Part shown: positions 15,641-23,974 of the stretch, one piece after another | How the letters are laid out: every line of letters starts with the position of its first letter | How positions within the stretch are numbered: position 1 is the stretch's first letter | DNA from: Acidobacterium sp. | Lineage (GTDB): Bacteria > Acidobacteriota > Terriglobia > Terriglobales > Acidobacteriaceae | Reading direction: 5' to 3' | Length of the DNA stretch: 41,049 nucleotides | Assembly: GCA_003167515.1 (NCBI GenBank) | Contig: PMSS01000404.1 | Coordinates: 1 to 41,049, forward strand | Notes under the pieces: model-generated | Databases searched by the model: none | The model's input: only the letters and a program-made list of their open reading frames with translations | What the model was told of the DNA's origin: nothing | Translations under genes and position numbers: made by a program

Positions 15641-16603
15641 ATGGCGATCGAAAAGGAACTCGTACAGGAGGAGATCGACGCCCTGTTTCAGGCGGCGCGG
15701 GCGCGTAACCACGAGGTTCGTCAGGAGCCGAAGAGCCGGGTGCTCGCCTGGAGTTTCTCTCGTTCTGGGCAGATATCGAACGAACAGCTACGCGCCATCA
15801 GTATGATCAACGACATCTTTGCCCGCAACCTGACGCATCATCTGGGCGCATGGTTCCGCAGCCGGGTGCAAGTCAGCCTGGTCTCGGCCGAGCAGATCCA
15901 GTTCAGCGAGTTCCTGCTGCGTATCCCCGAGCTGGCCTATGTCTGCTCGGTCCGCCTTGAGCCGCTGCGCGCGACGTCGGTGCTGCAGATGGATCTGACC
16001 ACGGCGCCCTCGATGATCGACCTGCTGCTGGGCGGCGAAGGGAAGGCCACCGAGCCGAGGGAGCTGACCGATATCGAGGAGTCGATCTTGTCGGGCGTGG
16101 TGGAGGCGATCTGTCGCGAGCTGACCGCGGCCTGGCAGCCCGTGGGGCTGAGCTTCAGCTTTGAGAAAAGGCAGATGCAGACGCAGACGCCGAGGCTGAT
16201 TCCGGTCTCGGAAAAGACCCTCTGTCTGAGTTTCGAGCTGCGCCTCGCCGAGACCAGCGGTCTGCTGAACCTGGCGTTTCCGGCCGTGGCGTCCAATACG
16301 ATTCTGCGCCGGCTGGGCGGCGAGCGATCCCGGCAGCGGCGCCACTCCGAGGAGACGCGACGGCGCATCAGGGAGCTTGCGGGCAATTGCCGGACCAGCA
16401 CCGCGCTTCATCTGCCGCCGGTGCGGGTGGCGGCCGAGTCGCTGGGCGAGTTGCGGCCAGGATCAATTTTGCGGTTGGATCTGCCGGCGCGGACGCCGGC
16501 GCAGTTTCGTGCCGGGGGTGTGGTGTTGTTTTCGGCTGCGCCGGTCGGGCGGGCGGATCATCGGGCGGCGCAACTGCTGAAAGCGAGCGAGGCGAAGAGG
16601 TGA
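15641..16603 (+). CDS. fliM: Flagellar motor switch protein FliM
   Basis: 320 residues. FliM forms the C-ring middle layer and binds phospho-CheY through its N-terminal peptide, present here as ELVQEEIDALFQ (residues 6-17; the FliM consensus is of LSQ-EIDALL type). The CheC-like middle domain includes ARNLTHHLGAWFRSRVQVSL and ELTDIEESILSGVV. The C-terminal SpoA domain runs from about residue 240 (LPPVRVAAESLGELRPGSIL). The start lies 6 nt after fliA. The last codon overlaps the GTG start of the next fliN (GTGA). Confidence 0.94.
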   Translation: MAIEKELVQEEIDALFQAARARNHEVRQEPKSRVLAWSFSRSGQISNEQLRAISMINDIFARNLTHHLGAWFRSRVQVSLVSAEQIQFSEFLLRIPELAYVCSVRLEPLRATSVLQMDLTTAPSMIDLLLGGEGKATEPRELTDIEESILSGVVEAICRELTAAWQPVGLSFSFEKRQMQTQTPRLIPVSEKTLCLSFELRLAETSGLLNLAFPAVASNTILRRLGGERSRQRRHSEETRRRIRELAGNCRTSTALHLPPVRVAAESLGELRPGSILRLDLPARTPAQFRAGGVVLFSAAPVGRADHRAAQLLKASEAKR

Positions 16604-17355
16604 ACGAACAGGGAGGGAGTACGGGTCTGGCAACACAGGGTCCGGGAAGCTGGATCGGGAAGCTCGAGGCGGAGATCGCCCGCGAGCTCGGGCAGCCCGT
16701 ATCGCTGGCCGCCGGCGGCGAGGCGCCTGAGCCGGCCAGGAGTCTCTCGGATATGATCGCTGTCCCGGGAACGCGCCTGGTCCTGAGGGTCGATCGCGAC
16801 GATGCGGCCGGGGTTCTGGCCGAAGGCCGCGTGGTCGAGGCAGGGCAGGCGGATGCGGAAATGGTGCGGGAGCTCTGGTCCGGCATCCTCTCGAGCGTGG
16901 CGGCGCGTCTGGGGGGGAAGACGGTGCCGGAGGCTCTGGATCCGATGCGGACAGAAGTTCGGGCGGACCCATGCACCCTGCGTCTCGGCAACGCTCGGAT
17001 GCGCATGGCCATCGCCGTGGAGGCGACTGAGAAGGAAGCCCCCGTGGAGGCGCCCGTGCGGGCGAACGCGGGCGGGGAGCGGGCAGCGGGCAATTTCGAT
17101 TTGCTGCTCGAAGTGGAGCTCGATGCCTCGGTCCGCTTTGGATCCTGCGAGATGGAACTAAAGGACCTGCTGGAACTGGGGCCGGGGGACGTGGTCGAGC
17201 TCGATCGCCACGTGGCCGATCCCGTGGATCTGATTGTGGGAGACAAGATTGTTGCGCGCGGCGAGGTGGTGCTGGTGAATGGCAATTTTGGCTTAAGAGT
17301 CACCGAAATAGCGGAGCCTGTGCGGCGGCTGGAGAGCATCCGATGCCTCTGTTAG
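16600..17355 (+). CDS. fliN: Canonical flagellar motor switch protein FliN with long N-terminal region
   Basis: 251 residues from the GTG overlapping the fliM stop; the track's extension to 16387 is a fliM shadow. Residues about 165-245 are a textbook FliN SpoA domain: LLLEVELDASVRFGSCEMEL, then LGPGDVVELDRHVADPVDLI and GEVVLVNGNFGLRVTEI. The first about 160 residues contain a SIR-like acidic stretch and a segment MVRELWSGILSSVAARL reminiscent of the CheC/FliY middle domain, followed by an Ala/Glu-rich linker. FliN forms the bottom of the C-ring. This is the second FliN-type gene in the operon and the better match to the family. Confidence 0.9.
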   Translation: MNEQGGSTGLATQGPGSWIGKLEAEIARELGQPVSLAAGGEAPEPARSLSDMIAVPGTRLVLRVDRDDAAGVLAEGRVVEAGQADAEMVRELWSGILSSVAARLGGKTVPEALDPMRTEVRADPCTLRLGNARMRMAIAVEATEKEAPVEAPVRANAGGERAAGNFDLLLEVELDASVRFGSCEMELKDLLELGPGDVVELDRHVADPVDLIVGDKIVARGEVVLVNGNFGLRVTEIAEPVRRLESIRCLC

Positions 17356-18362
17356 GAAGCCGGGTCGTTCGAAAGAGCGAGCCTGGGGCACCACTGGCGG
17401 AAACACGCCCCGGTTCGCTGTTTTCCCATTGCGCGAGTCCGCGCTGCGCAATGGGCTGGATTCGTCTGTGGCGCAGCCGGCGGGTTCCCGGATTCGAGGG
17501 GGGATGGGCCTGCTCGGCCGAATGCATGGGAGATCTGGTGGCGGCGGCGGTGCGCCGGGAGATGGATGGGGGGATCTCGATTTCCGCGTTTCGCCAGCAC
17601 CGCGTGCCTATGGGCCTGATGCTGGTCGAGCAGGGGCGGATCACGCCGGAGCAGCTGCGCGCGGCTCTGGACGGCCAACAGCGCGCGGCCAAGGAGACGG
17701 GGGAGACGGTTCGCCTGGGAGAATGGCTGCTGCGGAGTGGGGTCCTCGCGGAACGGGCGCTGACCCGGGCGCTGAGCGCGCAGTGGAATTGTCCTGTGTA
17801 TTCGCTTGGGAGCTATCGTCCGGAAGAGGTGGCGGCATCGATGCCCAGGTTCCTGTCGGAGGCTTTTGGCGCGCTCCCGGTGCGGGTGGCTGGCGGGAAG
17901 CTTCTGTACGTGGCCTTCTCCGGACGCATCGACCGCAGCCTGAGCTATGCTCTGGAGCGCATCGGTGGAATGCGGGTGACGGCCGGCATCGCACCGGATT
18001 CAGAATTCGAGCGGGCGCAGGTGCGTTTCCTTGAAACCCCCGCGCCGCGGGCGCGGTTTATCGAGGCGGCCAGTTCCTGGGTGCTGGCGCGGACCATCAC
18101 CCGCCTGATCGAATCCGAGAAGCCGCTCGACGCGCGTCTGGCGCGGATCCACGACTACTACTGGCTGCGGATGTTCCGGCGCGCGGCCCCTGGTTCTGGG
18201 TTGCCCCCCTCAGAGGCCGTTGAGGACCTGCTCTTCACGGTGGGGACGGGCGTCGTGACGGGCGGGCCGGAAAGCAAAGCGGGAAGAGAAAAATCAGATC
18301 GTGAAAATCGGAACCTCGCCGATAAGGCAAGAGTGGAGGAGACTGCGCGATGTCCGGAATGA
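17343..18362 (+). CDS. Zinc-finger plus MshEN/GspE-N-like protein within the motor-switch operon
   Basis: 339 residues, not a standard flagellar gene. Residues about 25-65 hold a Cys/His cluster (FSHCASPRCAMGW then GGWACSAECMG) likely to bind Zn. Residues about 85-225 resemble the N-terminal domain of GspE/MshE ATPases: PMGLMLVEQGRITPEQLRAA and RLGEWLLRSGVLAERALTRA are two copies of the RLG-type motif that binds cyclic di-GMP in MshEN domains. The first copy lacks its Arg. No ATPase domain follows; the C-terminal tail is charged. The start overlaps the fliN end by 13 nt and its end overlaps cheY by 13 nt, so it is part of the switch operon. It could be a c-di-GMP-responsive motor or pole factor; this is inference. 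Confidence 0.75.
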   Translation: MPLLGSRVVRKSEPGAPLAETRPGSLFSHCASPRCAMGWIRLWRSRRVPGFEGGWACSAECMGDLVAAAVRREMDGGISISAFRQHRVPMGLMLVEQGRITPEQLRAALDGQQRAAKETGETVRLGEWLLRSGVLAERALTRALSAQWNCPVYSLGSYRPEEVAASMPRFLSEAFGALPVRVAGGKLLYVAFSGRIDRSLSYALERIGGMRVTAGIAPDSEFERAQVRFLETPAPRARFIEAASSWVLARTITRLIESEKPLDARLARIHDYYWLRMFRRAAPGSGLPPSEAVEDLLFTVGTGVVTGGPESKAGREKSDRENRNLADKARVEETARCPE

Positions 18363-18733
18363 CGGTGCTAATTGTCGACGACTCGTCGGTGATGAGGAAG
18401 ATAGTCGAGCGGGCTCTGCGCCAGGCAGGGCTGGATCTGACGAAAGTGTTGGAAGCGGGCAGCGGACGGGAAGGCCTCGAGGCGCTGGGACGCGAGCGAG
18501 TAAACCTGATCGTTTCCGATATCAACATGCCCAGCATGGACGGCCTCGAATTTCTGCGGCAGATTCAGAGCCAGGGGCTGGCCCAGGGAGTTCCGGTGGT
18601 GATGATAACCACCGAGAGCGGCGAAGAGCATGTGCGCGAGGCGTTGGCGGCGGGGGCTCAAGGGTACATTCGCAAGCCGTTCACGCCCGATCAGGTGCGG
18701 GAGCGGGTGCTCCCGCTGCTGGGTCCTGCGTAA
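18350..18733 (+). CDS. cheY: Chemotaxis response regulator CheY
   Basis: 127-residue single receiver domain. The acidic pair is in VLIVDDSSVMRKI, the phospho-acceptor is D57 in IVSDINMPSMDG, the switch Thr is in VVMITTES and the conserved Lys is in YIRKPF. Phospho-CheY binds FliM and reverses the motor; the FliM peptide is intact two genes upstream. The SNMPxMDG style and the neighbouring cheX, a phosphatase, support the CheY name over a general receiver. The start overlaps the end of the preceding gene, so it is translated from the same operon. Confidence 0.92.
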   Translation: MSGMTVLIVDDSSVMRKIVERALRQAGLDLTKVLEAGSGREGLEALGRERVNLIVSDINMPSMDGLEFLRQIQSQGLAQGVPVVMITTESGEEHVREALAAGAQGYIRKPFTPDQVRERVLPLLGPA

Positions 18734-18934
18734 GCCCTCTGCCGACCTGGTTGTCTCAAGGCGGCGCGACAAGACTGCATCTTGCGGAGCCGGCGTGCGG
18801 GCGCAGGCAGAATAAGGGCGTAGCCCGCGAGCCTGGGCGCGACCGCAGGGCACAACGAGAGGTATGCAGCCAACAGAACACAGCAGCAACGAACAGGCCA
18901 CAGACGGGACGGACAGGAAGGAGAGTGAAAATCG

Positions 18935-19444
18935 ATGGCGGCAGGCAAAGGGACGACGGCGGTCTCCGGCACAGACAAAAAAGTGGAGATCTCCCGATTT
19001 GAGAAACACCTCGATCAGGCGACGGACGAAGTTTTCAGCACCATGATCGGGGTGAGTTGCGCGCCGGCGGGCGAGAGCCCCGTGGGGGAGGCAGAGACGA
19101 TTTCCGCGGTGATCGGACTGGCCGGTGCGCTGAGCGGTTCGCTGGTGCTGCATTCCAGCAGTGTGGCGGCAATGCGGATCGCCGAGCGAATGACCGGCAT
19201 CGAGCCGGGCGGGGTGGATGCCCTGGTACGGGACGCGGTCGGCGAGATGTGCAACATGGTGGCCGGAGCCTGGAAGGGCCGTGATCCGTTGCTGATCTCG
19301 GGGTGCCTGCTCTCGACGCCGACGGTGGTGTCGGGGACCAGCTATCTGCTGTTCAGCCAGCGAGCTCCCATTCGCATCGAACGACACTATCGATTTGAAG
19401 AGCTGACCTTCATGATTATCCTCTCCTGTGAGTTGCCAGGGTAA
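18935..19444 (+). CDS. cheX: Chemotaxis phosphatase CheX
   Basis: 169 residues of the CheC/CheX/FliY phosphatase family, which dephosphorylate CheY-P. The catalytic ExxN motif is present as DAVGEMCNMVAGA with E104 and N107, one motif as in CheX (CheC has two). Preceding segments GLAGALSGSLVLHSS and AMRIAERMTGIE fit the family fold. It follows cheY after a 200-nt gap that contains no ORF I can support, with AAGGAG ahead of the ATG. A functional pair with CheY is very likely. Confidence 0.88.
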   Translation: MAAGKGTTAVSGTDKKVEISRFEKHLDQATDEVFSTMIGVSCAPAGESPVGEAETISAVIGLAGALSGSLVLHSSSVAAMRIAERMTGIEPGGVDALVRDAVGEMCNMVAGAWKGRDPLLISGCLLSTPTVVSGTSYLLFSQRAPIRIERHYRFEELTFMIILSCELPG

Positions 19445-19513
19445 GTTTTTTCCAATGTCTCCCCCCCTCCATCGGCCCCCGTCCTGCAGGAATCCGGGGT
19501 GGGAGGCGGATGG

Positions 19514-20251
19514 GTGGACAGCGGCTATTACGCAGCGTTTTCCGGGTGGCTCGCGCGCAGCCAGGCGCTCGATGTAGCGGCCGGCAATCTGGCTAACGCC
19601 GGAACCGCGGGCTATCGCGCGGAACGGGACTATTTTCGTTCGGCCATTCTGGGTCCCGATACGCTGCATTCGCAGCTCAACACGACGGTTAATGCGTTCG
19701 GGGTGCTGGGCGGGAGCCGACTGGACATGGACCAGGGTGCGCTGACACCGACCGGCAATCCCCTCGATCTGGCCATTGAAGGGGACGGATTCTTTGCCAT
19801 CCAGACAAAACAGGGTCTGCGATACACGCGCGATGGGCAATTCGAGCGTGCGCAGGACGGAACCCTGACCACACAGGCGGGCGAGCCGGTGCTCGATGCG
19901 CGGAATCGGCCTGTCCGGGTACCGGCTGGCGAGATTGCGATCGGCACCGATGGATCCGTATCGGTCAATGGTGCCGTGGCGGGCCGGATTTCGGTTTTCG
20001 GCTTCGCCTCAGCTGATGAGCTTTTGGCTGAAGGCGCGAATCGCTACGCTCCGGTGGAAGGCGCCGAAGCCACAGCCGCGACGGGCGCTGTTCATCAGGG
20101 TGCGCTCGAATCCTCAAACCAGGACGTGATCGGCGGAAGTTTGCAGCTGGTGCTGATGCAGCGCCAGGCGGAAATGATGGAGAAGGCGGTTTCGATGTTC
20201 TCGAACGATCTCGACAAGGCGGCGAGTGAGGATTTGCCGCGCGTGCCATAG
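19514..20251 (+). CDS. flgF: Flagellar proximal rod protein FlgF
   Basis: 245 residues from the GTG at 19514, which has GGGAGG 8 nt upstream and gives the typical start MDSGYYAAFSGW; the track GTG at 19499 lies before this ribosome site. FlgF is one of the proximal rod subunits in the periplasm. The rod-protein N-terminal motif is LDVAAGNLANAGTAGYRAE; the central FlgE/F/G domain contains NPLDLAIEGDGFFAIQT; the C-terminal helix is GSLQLVLMQRQAEMMEKAVS. flgG follows with a 25-nt gap. Confidence 0.93.
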   Translation: MDSGYYAAFSGWLARSQALDVAAGNLANAGTAGYRAERDYFRSAILGPDTLHSQLNTTVNAFGVLGGSRLDMDQGALTPTGNPLDLAIEGDGFFAIQTKQGLRYTRDGQFERAQDGTLTTQAGEPVLDARNRPVRVPAGEIAIGTDGSVSVNGAVAGRISVFGFASADELLAEGANRYAPVEGAEATAATGAVHQGALESSNQDVIGGSLQLVLMQRQAEMMEKAVSMFSNDLDKAASEDLPRVP

Positions 20252-20276
20252 GCGGACGGGATACCAGGAGGCAGAT

Positions 20277-21065
20277 GTGATTCGAGCTTTATACACGGCG
20301 GCGAGCGGCATGAGCGCGCAGCAACTGAACCTGGACACGATCGCCAACAATCTGGCGAATTCGTCGACGGTAGGGTTTCGCCAGCGGCAGCTGCAGTTTC
20401 AGGACATGATCTACCAGAATCTGGTGACGCCGGGCGCGGCGCAGAGCCAGGAGACGGTATCGGCGGGGCTGCAGATCGGCCTCGGAACGAAATCGGCGGC
20501 CAGCGAGGTCATCATGACCCAGGGCGATATGAACCAGACCAACAATCCGCTGGATCTCGCGATTCAGGGAACGGGCTTTTTCCAGGTGTCGCGGCCGGAT
20601 GGAACGCTCGCGTATACGCGCGCCGGCAATTTCTATCTGAACAACCAGGGTTCGCTGGTCGATGCGCAGGGCGACGCCGTAGTGCCGAGCATCACGATTC
20701 CGGCGAATGCGACTGCGGTCACGATCACGCAGTACGGGGTGGTAAACGCGACGCTCCCCGGGCAGCAGAATCCGGCGCAGCTGGGACAGATCCAGCTGGC
20801 GACGTTTGTGAATCCCGGAGGCCTCGAGAGCGTGGGATCGAATCTGTTCACGGCGACGCTGTCGTCCGGCGACCCGGTGCTGGGCAATCCTGGGGGAACG
20901 GAGGGACTGGGGACGCTGCAGCAGGGATATCTCGAAAACTCGAATGTGGATGTGGTGGGAGCGTTTGTGCAGATGGTTCTGGCGCAACGCGCCTACGAGA
21001 GCAATTCGAAGGTGATTCGCGCGGCCGATGACATGTACAGCCAGGTCAACAACATGGCGCGGTGA
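20277..21065 (+). CDS. flgG: Flagellar distal rod protein FlgG
   Basis: 262 residues, the normal length. The GTG at 20277 gives the standard start MIRALYTAASGM and has AGGAGG 5 nt upstream; the track ORF begins earlier in frame. Features in order are LDTIANNLANSSTVGFRQR, NPLDLAIQGTGFFQVSRPDG, GYLENSNVDVV and the C-terminal helix AYESNSKVIRAADDMYSQV. FlgG forms the straight distal rod on which the P- and L-rings assemble; the genes for both rings follow directly. Confidence 0.96.
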   Translation: MIRALYTAASGMSAQQLNLDTIANNLANSSTVGFRQRQLQFQDMIYQNLVTPGAAQSQETVSAGLQIGLGTKSAASEVIMTQGDMNQTNNPLDLAIQGTGFFQVSRPDGTLAYTRAGNFYLNNQGSLVDAQGDAVVPSITIPANATAVTITQYGVVNATLPGQQNPAQLGQIQLATFVNPGGLESVGSNLFTATLSSGDPVLGNPGGTEGLGTLQQGYLENSNVDVVGAFVQMVLAQRAYESNSKVIRAADDMYSQVNNMAR

Positions 21066-21110
21066 CCTAAGGTCATTTGGGCGGGATCGAAATCTGGCAG
21101 GGAGGGCGTT

Positions 21111-21575
21111 TTGGCTTGGATGGGCATTGGGGCAGGCGTTCTGGCGGCGATGCTTCTGGCGCCGGCGTCCGCATCCGGCGCGTGCGGAGCTGGAAATATT
21201 GTCCGGGACTGGGGCCTGCACATCGAGTGGGTTGTTGAGCGCGACGCGAGTCACCTGGAGCGGCCCGCGAGGCTCGTGGAGGTTCCATGGAACGCAGCGG
21301 GAGTCGAAGAGCAAACTCAGATGAGATGCACTGCCGCGAGCCGGAGCGTGGGAAGAGAGGCTCTGCGGTCTGCGCCGGAGGTTCGGAGCGGCATGCGAGT
21401 CGTAGTGTGGCGGCGGGATGAGAGTGGGGAGATTCATCTTCGCGGCACGGCGCTGGGCACGGCGTGCATGGGAGAAAGGGTCTTCGTGAAGGCGGGCCTG
21501 AGTGGGGCGACGGTCGAGGGGATCGTGCGCGGGCCGGGTCTGGTGGAGTTATCGCCGCAGAAGGGCGGAGAGTGA
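21111..21575 (+). CDS. flgA: Short FlgA-like P-ring assembly chaperone
   Basis: 154 residues starting at TTG 21111, which has GGGAGGG about 5 nt upstream; an ATG at 21120 is a less well placed alternative. A signal peptide (VLAAMLLAPASASGAC) leads to a C-terminal SAF/FlgA domain: GMRVVVWRRDESGEIHLRGT then GERVFVKAGLSGATVEGIVR. FlgA is a periplasmic chaperone needed for the FlgI ring. The protein is shorter than typical FlgA (about 220), with a reduced N-terminal domain. Its stop is immediately followed by flgH, and flgI comes next, which supports the name. Confidence 0.8.
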   Translation: MAWMGIGAGVLAAMLLAPASASGACGAGNIVRDWGLHIEWVVERDASHLERPARLVEVPWNAAGVEEQTQMRCTAASRSVGREALRSAPEVRSGMRVVVWRRDESGEIHLRGTALGTACMGERVFVKAGLSGATVEGIVRGPGLVELSPQKGGE

Positions 21576-22346
21576 ATGCGGGCAGCGAGACGGAAAGCGG
21601 CGGGACGCGCCGTTTGGGCGGGGACGGGGCTTGCGGCAAAGGCTGCGGTATGGATCGCGGTTGTAATCACACTGTTCCTGACCGGCGTGGCCTCGGCGGG
21701 AGTCACAAAGAAGCAGCAGTCCGCTAACACTCCGCCGGATGTGGCGCTGAGAGAGTACATCGCGCGGGTGCGCGCGGAGAAGGCGGCTGAAGTGCTGACA
21801 CCCGGGTCGATCTGGTCGGCGACCGGGAGGCTGACCAATCTGGTCAGCGACGTGAAAGCGGTGCGCGCGCACGATCCGATCGCGGTTGTGGTTTCGGAGA
21901 GCCTCGCTGCGTCGACCGACGGGACCGTGAAGAACCAGCGGGCCTCGAGCGCGAGCTCGCAGGTGTCCGCGCTGCTGGGCAAGCTTTCGACCAGCAATGC
22001 CCTGAACAATCTTCTGAACCAGAGCTCCGCCTCGGCGCTGAATGCCCAGGGACAAAGCCAGACGAATTCGACCATCACGACGACTCTGGGCGGCGAAGTC
22101 GCCGATGTTCTGCCCAACGGGATGCTGGTGATCCAGGTGGTGCGGCAGCTGACGTTCAATCAACAGACGCAGCTGATCCGGCTGCGCGGGCTGGTGCGGC
22201 CTGAGGATGTCAACGCACAGAACCAGGTCATGTCGACGGCGATTACGGATATGGAGCTCGAAGTGGTGGGAAAAGGCATCGTGAACGATGCCACCTACCG
22301 GCAGAATCCGGTGGTGCGCCTGATCGAAAGGATTCTGGTCTTCTGA
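21576..22346 (+). CDS. flgH: Flagellar L-ring protein FlgH without a lipobox cysteine
   Basis: 256 residues. FlgH builds the outer-membrane L-ring. Family features are PGSIWS, the long Ser/Asn-rich domain, AHDPIAVVVSESLAAS, EVADVLPNGMLVIQVVRQL and LRGLVRPEDV. The usual lipobox LTGC is LTGV here (FLTGVASAGV), so the Cys that is lipidated in E. coli FlgH is replaced by Val. The sequence instead resembles a signal-peptidase I site (VASA). How the ring is anchored in this organism is therefore unclear. It starts directly after the flgA stop. Confidence 0.93.
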   Translation: MRAARRKAAGRAVWAGTGLAAKAAVWIAVVITLFLTGVASAGVTKKQQSANTPPDVALREYIARVRAEKAAEVLTPGSIWSATGRLTNLVSDVKAVRAHDPIAVVVSESLAASTDGTVKNQRASSASSQVSALLGKLSTSNALNNLLNQSSASALNAQGQSQTNSTITTTLGGEVADVLPNGMLVIQVVRQLTFNQQTQLIRLRGLVRPEDVNAQNQVMSTAITDMELEVVGKGIVNDATYRQNPVVRLIERILVF

Positions 22347-22376
22347 CCTGGGGCATCGGATGACGGTGAGGTGACA

Positions 22377-23522
22377 ATGCGACGGCTGGTACGGGTAACG
22401 ATGCGGAGGCTGACGGCCGGAGTTCTGATGATGGCTTGTGCCGCGCCGGCAGCGGGCGCCGAGAGCCCGCCGAAGAGAAAGCTGGCGCGCGTAAAAGACG
22501 TGGCCTCGGTCGAAGGGGTGCGGGACAACCAGCTGGTGGGCTATGGAATCGTGGTCGGGCTGCATGGGACAGGGGACAGCTCGCAGACGGTATTTCCGCT
22601 GCAGACGCTCGAGTCGGCGCTCGAGCGTATGGGCGTGAGCCTGCAGGGGAACGCGATGGCGTCGATGATGCAGACGCGCAACATGGCAGGGGTTTTCCTG
22701 TCGGGCACGCTGCCACCGTTCGCGCGGCCGGGCAACAAGGTCGACATCACGGTCTCATCGGCCGGCGATGCGCGGAGTCTCGAGGGGGGCGTGCTGCTGC
22801 TGACCCCGATGTACGGGCCGGATGGGCAGATTTATGCACAGGCGCAGGGGCCGATGGTGCTGGGCGGATACGCGGTAACGGCGAACGGGAGCAGCAAATC
22901 GGTGAACTATCCTACGACGGCGCGCATCCCTTCGGGAGCGATTGTGGAGCGGGGGGTGCCGCTCGATCTGGCGCAGATGCGTACGCTGTCGCTGCTGCTG
23001 AACGATGCCGATTTTGAAACCGCAGAGACGGTGACGGCGGCGATCAATCGCGAGCTGAGCCGGTCGCTGGCTCATGCCGTAGACAGCCGCCGGATCGAGA
23101 TTCAGCCGCAGGCCAACGAAGACATTCCGGCCTTGCTGGCGCGGGTCGAAGAGGTCGAGGTGGAAGTGCAGCCGCGGGCGAAAGTGGTTGTAAACGAACG
23201 GACCGGAACGGTGGTGATCGGTGGCAACGTGACCCTGCAGCCGGTGACGATTCTGCACGGCGGTTTGGTGGTGAACATCGTGAGCAGAACCGAAGTCTCG
23301 CAGCCGAACCCGCTCGCCCAGGGAACGACGCAGGTGGTGCGGCAGACGACGGTGCAGGCGCAGGACAAGCCGGTCAATCGGATTGAGCTGCGGGAGGGCG
23401 CTACAGTGGACGATCTGGTGGAGAATCTGCAGCAGATTGGAGCAACGGCGCGGGACATTGTCTCGATTCTGCAGGCGATGAAGGAAGCGCAGGCTCTTGA
23501 AGCCGAGCTGGAGGTGCTGTGA
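22377..23522 (+). CDS. flgI: Flagellar P-ring protein FlgI
   Basis: 381 residues, the expected size. The ATG at 22377 has GAGG 5 nt upstream, better than the track GTG at 22371. A signal peptide (TAGVLMMACAAPAAGAE) is followed by the conserved start VKDVASVEGVRDNQLVGYGI, then GLHGTGDSS, QTRNMAGVFLSGTLPPFARP, DITVSSAGDARSLEGG and the C-terminal PVTILHGGLVVNIV. FlgI forms the peptidoglycan-layer P-ring around the distal rod. The stop overlaps the flgJ start. Confidence 0.96.
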   Translation: MRRLVRVTMRRLTAGVLMMACAAPAAGAESPPKRKLARVKDVASVEGVRDNQLVGYGIVVGLHGTGDSSQTVFPLQTLESALERMGVSLQGNAMASMMQTRNMAGVFLSGTLPPFARPGNKVDITVSSAGDARSLEGGVLLLTPMYGPDGQIYAQAQGPMVLGGYAVTANGSSKSVNYPTTARIPSGAIVERGVPLDLAQMRTLSLLLNDADFETAETVTAAINRELSRSLAHAVDSRRIEIQPQANEDIPALLARVEEVEVEVQPRAKVVVNERTGTVVIGGNVTLQPVTILHGGLVVNIVSRTEVSQPNPLAQGTTQVVRQTTVQAQDKPVNRIELREGATVDDLVENLQQIGATARDIVSILQAMKEAQALEAELEVL

Positions 23523-23893
23523 TGCTACCGGTGGCCGCGGCAGTGTTGCGTGGGATGGGAGCGGCGGGCACGCCCGCCGCAGCGTCGGGGATGGTGTCCG
23601 GACCGACGGCGGGGCCGAATTCCGGCCTGAGTACCGACCCGAGGCTGAAACCGGCAGCGCACGAGTTCGAGGCGTGCCTGATGAAGGAATTCCTTCAGCC
23701 ACTGCAGCATGATGCTCTATTCGACGACGGAAAAGACGACGCAGGCGGCGATGGCAGCGGGAACGCGCTGATGAGTTTCGGGTCCGAGGCCCTGGCTAGG
23801 GCGATCTCGGAGCGGGGTGGCTTCGGAATTGCAACGAAGATCATCGGGCATTTTAAGCAGGGCGGTTCATCGGGAACGACGGGGAGTATCTGA
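23522..23893 (+). CDS. flgJ: FlgJ-like rod-binding protein (N-terminal domain only)
   Basis: 123 residues from the ATG at 23522 (TGATG overlap with flgI; GGAGG 7 nt upstream). After an Ala/Gly/Pro-rich leader the rod-binding domain reads HEFEACLMKEFLQPLQHDAL, then MSFGSEALARAISERGGFGI. It corresponds to the rod-capping N-terminal half of enterobacterial FlgJ. The muramidase half is absent, as in many non-enteric bacteria, so the cell must use a separate peptidoglycan hydrolase. Confidence 0.85.
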   Translation: MLPVAAAVLRGMGAAGTPAAASGMVSGPTAGPNSGLSTDPRLKPAAHEFEACLMKEFLQPLQHDALFDDGKDDAGGDGSGNALMSFGSEALARAISERGGFGIATKIIGHFKQGGSSGTTGSI

Positions 23894-23925
23894 AAGATTT
23901 CTCACAATGGGATCAAAATGATGTC

Positions 23926-23952
23926 TCAAGTGTTGTTCGTTGTTGCCGATAG
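23926..23952 (+). promoter_or_regulatory. Sigma-28 (FliA) promoter upstream of flgM
   Basis: TCAAGTGT, an 11-nt spacer and GCCGATAG match the sigma-28 consensus TAAAGTTT-N11-GCCGATAA at 6/8 and 7/8 positions with exact spacing. It lies 22 nt before the flgM ATG, leaving a short leader that contains the AAGGAG ribosome site. It falls in one of the few real gaps of the flagellar cluster. Confidence 0.85.
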
Positions 23953-23974
23953 ACTGAGGTAAGGAGACCAGGTC

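Noticed and set aside
20289-21437. 382-residue minus ORF opposite flgG/flgA
   Set aside because: Composition typical of an antisense frame in GC-rich DNA; flgG and flgA are certain on the plus strand.
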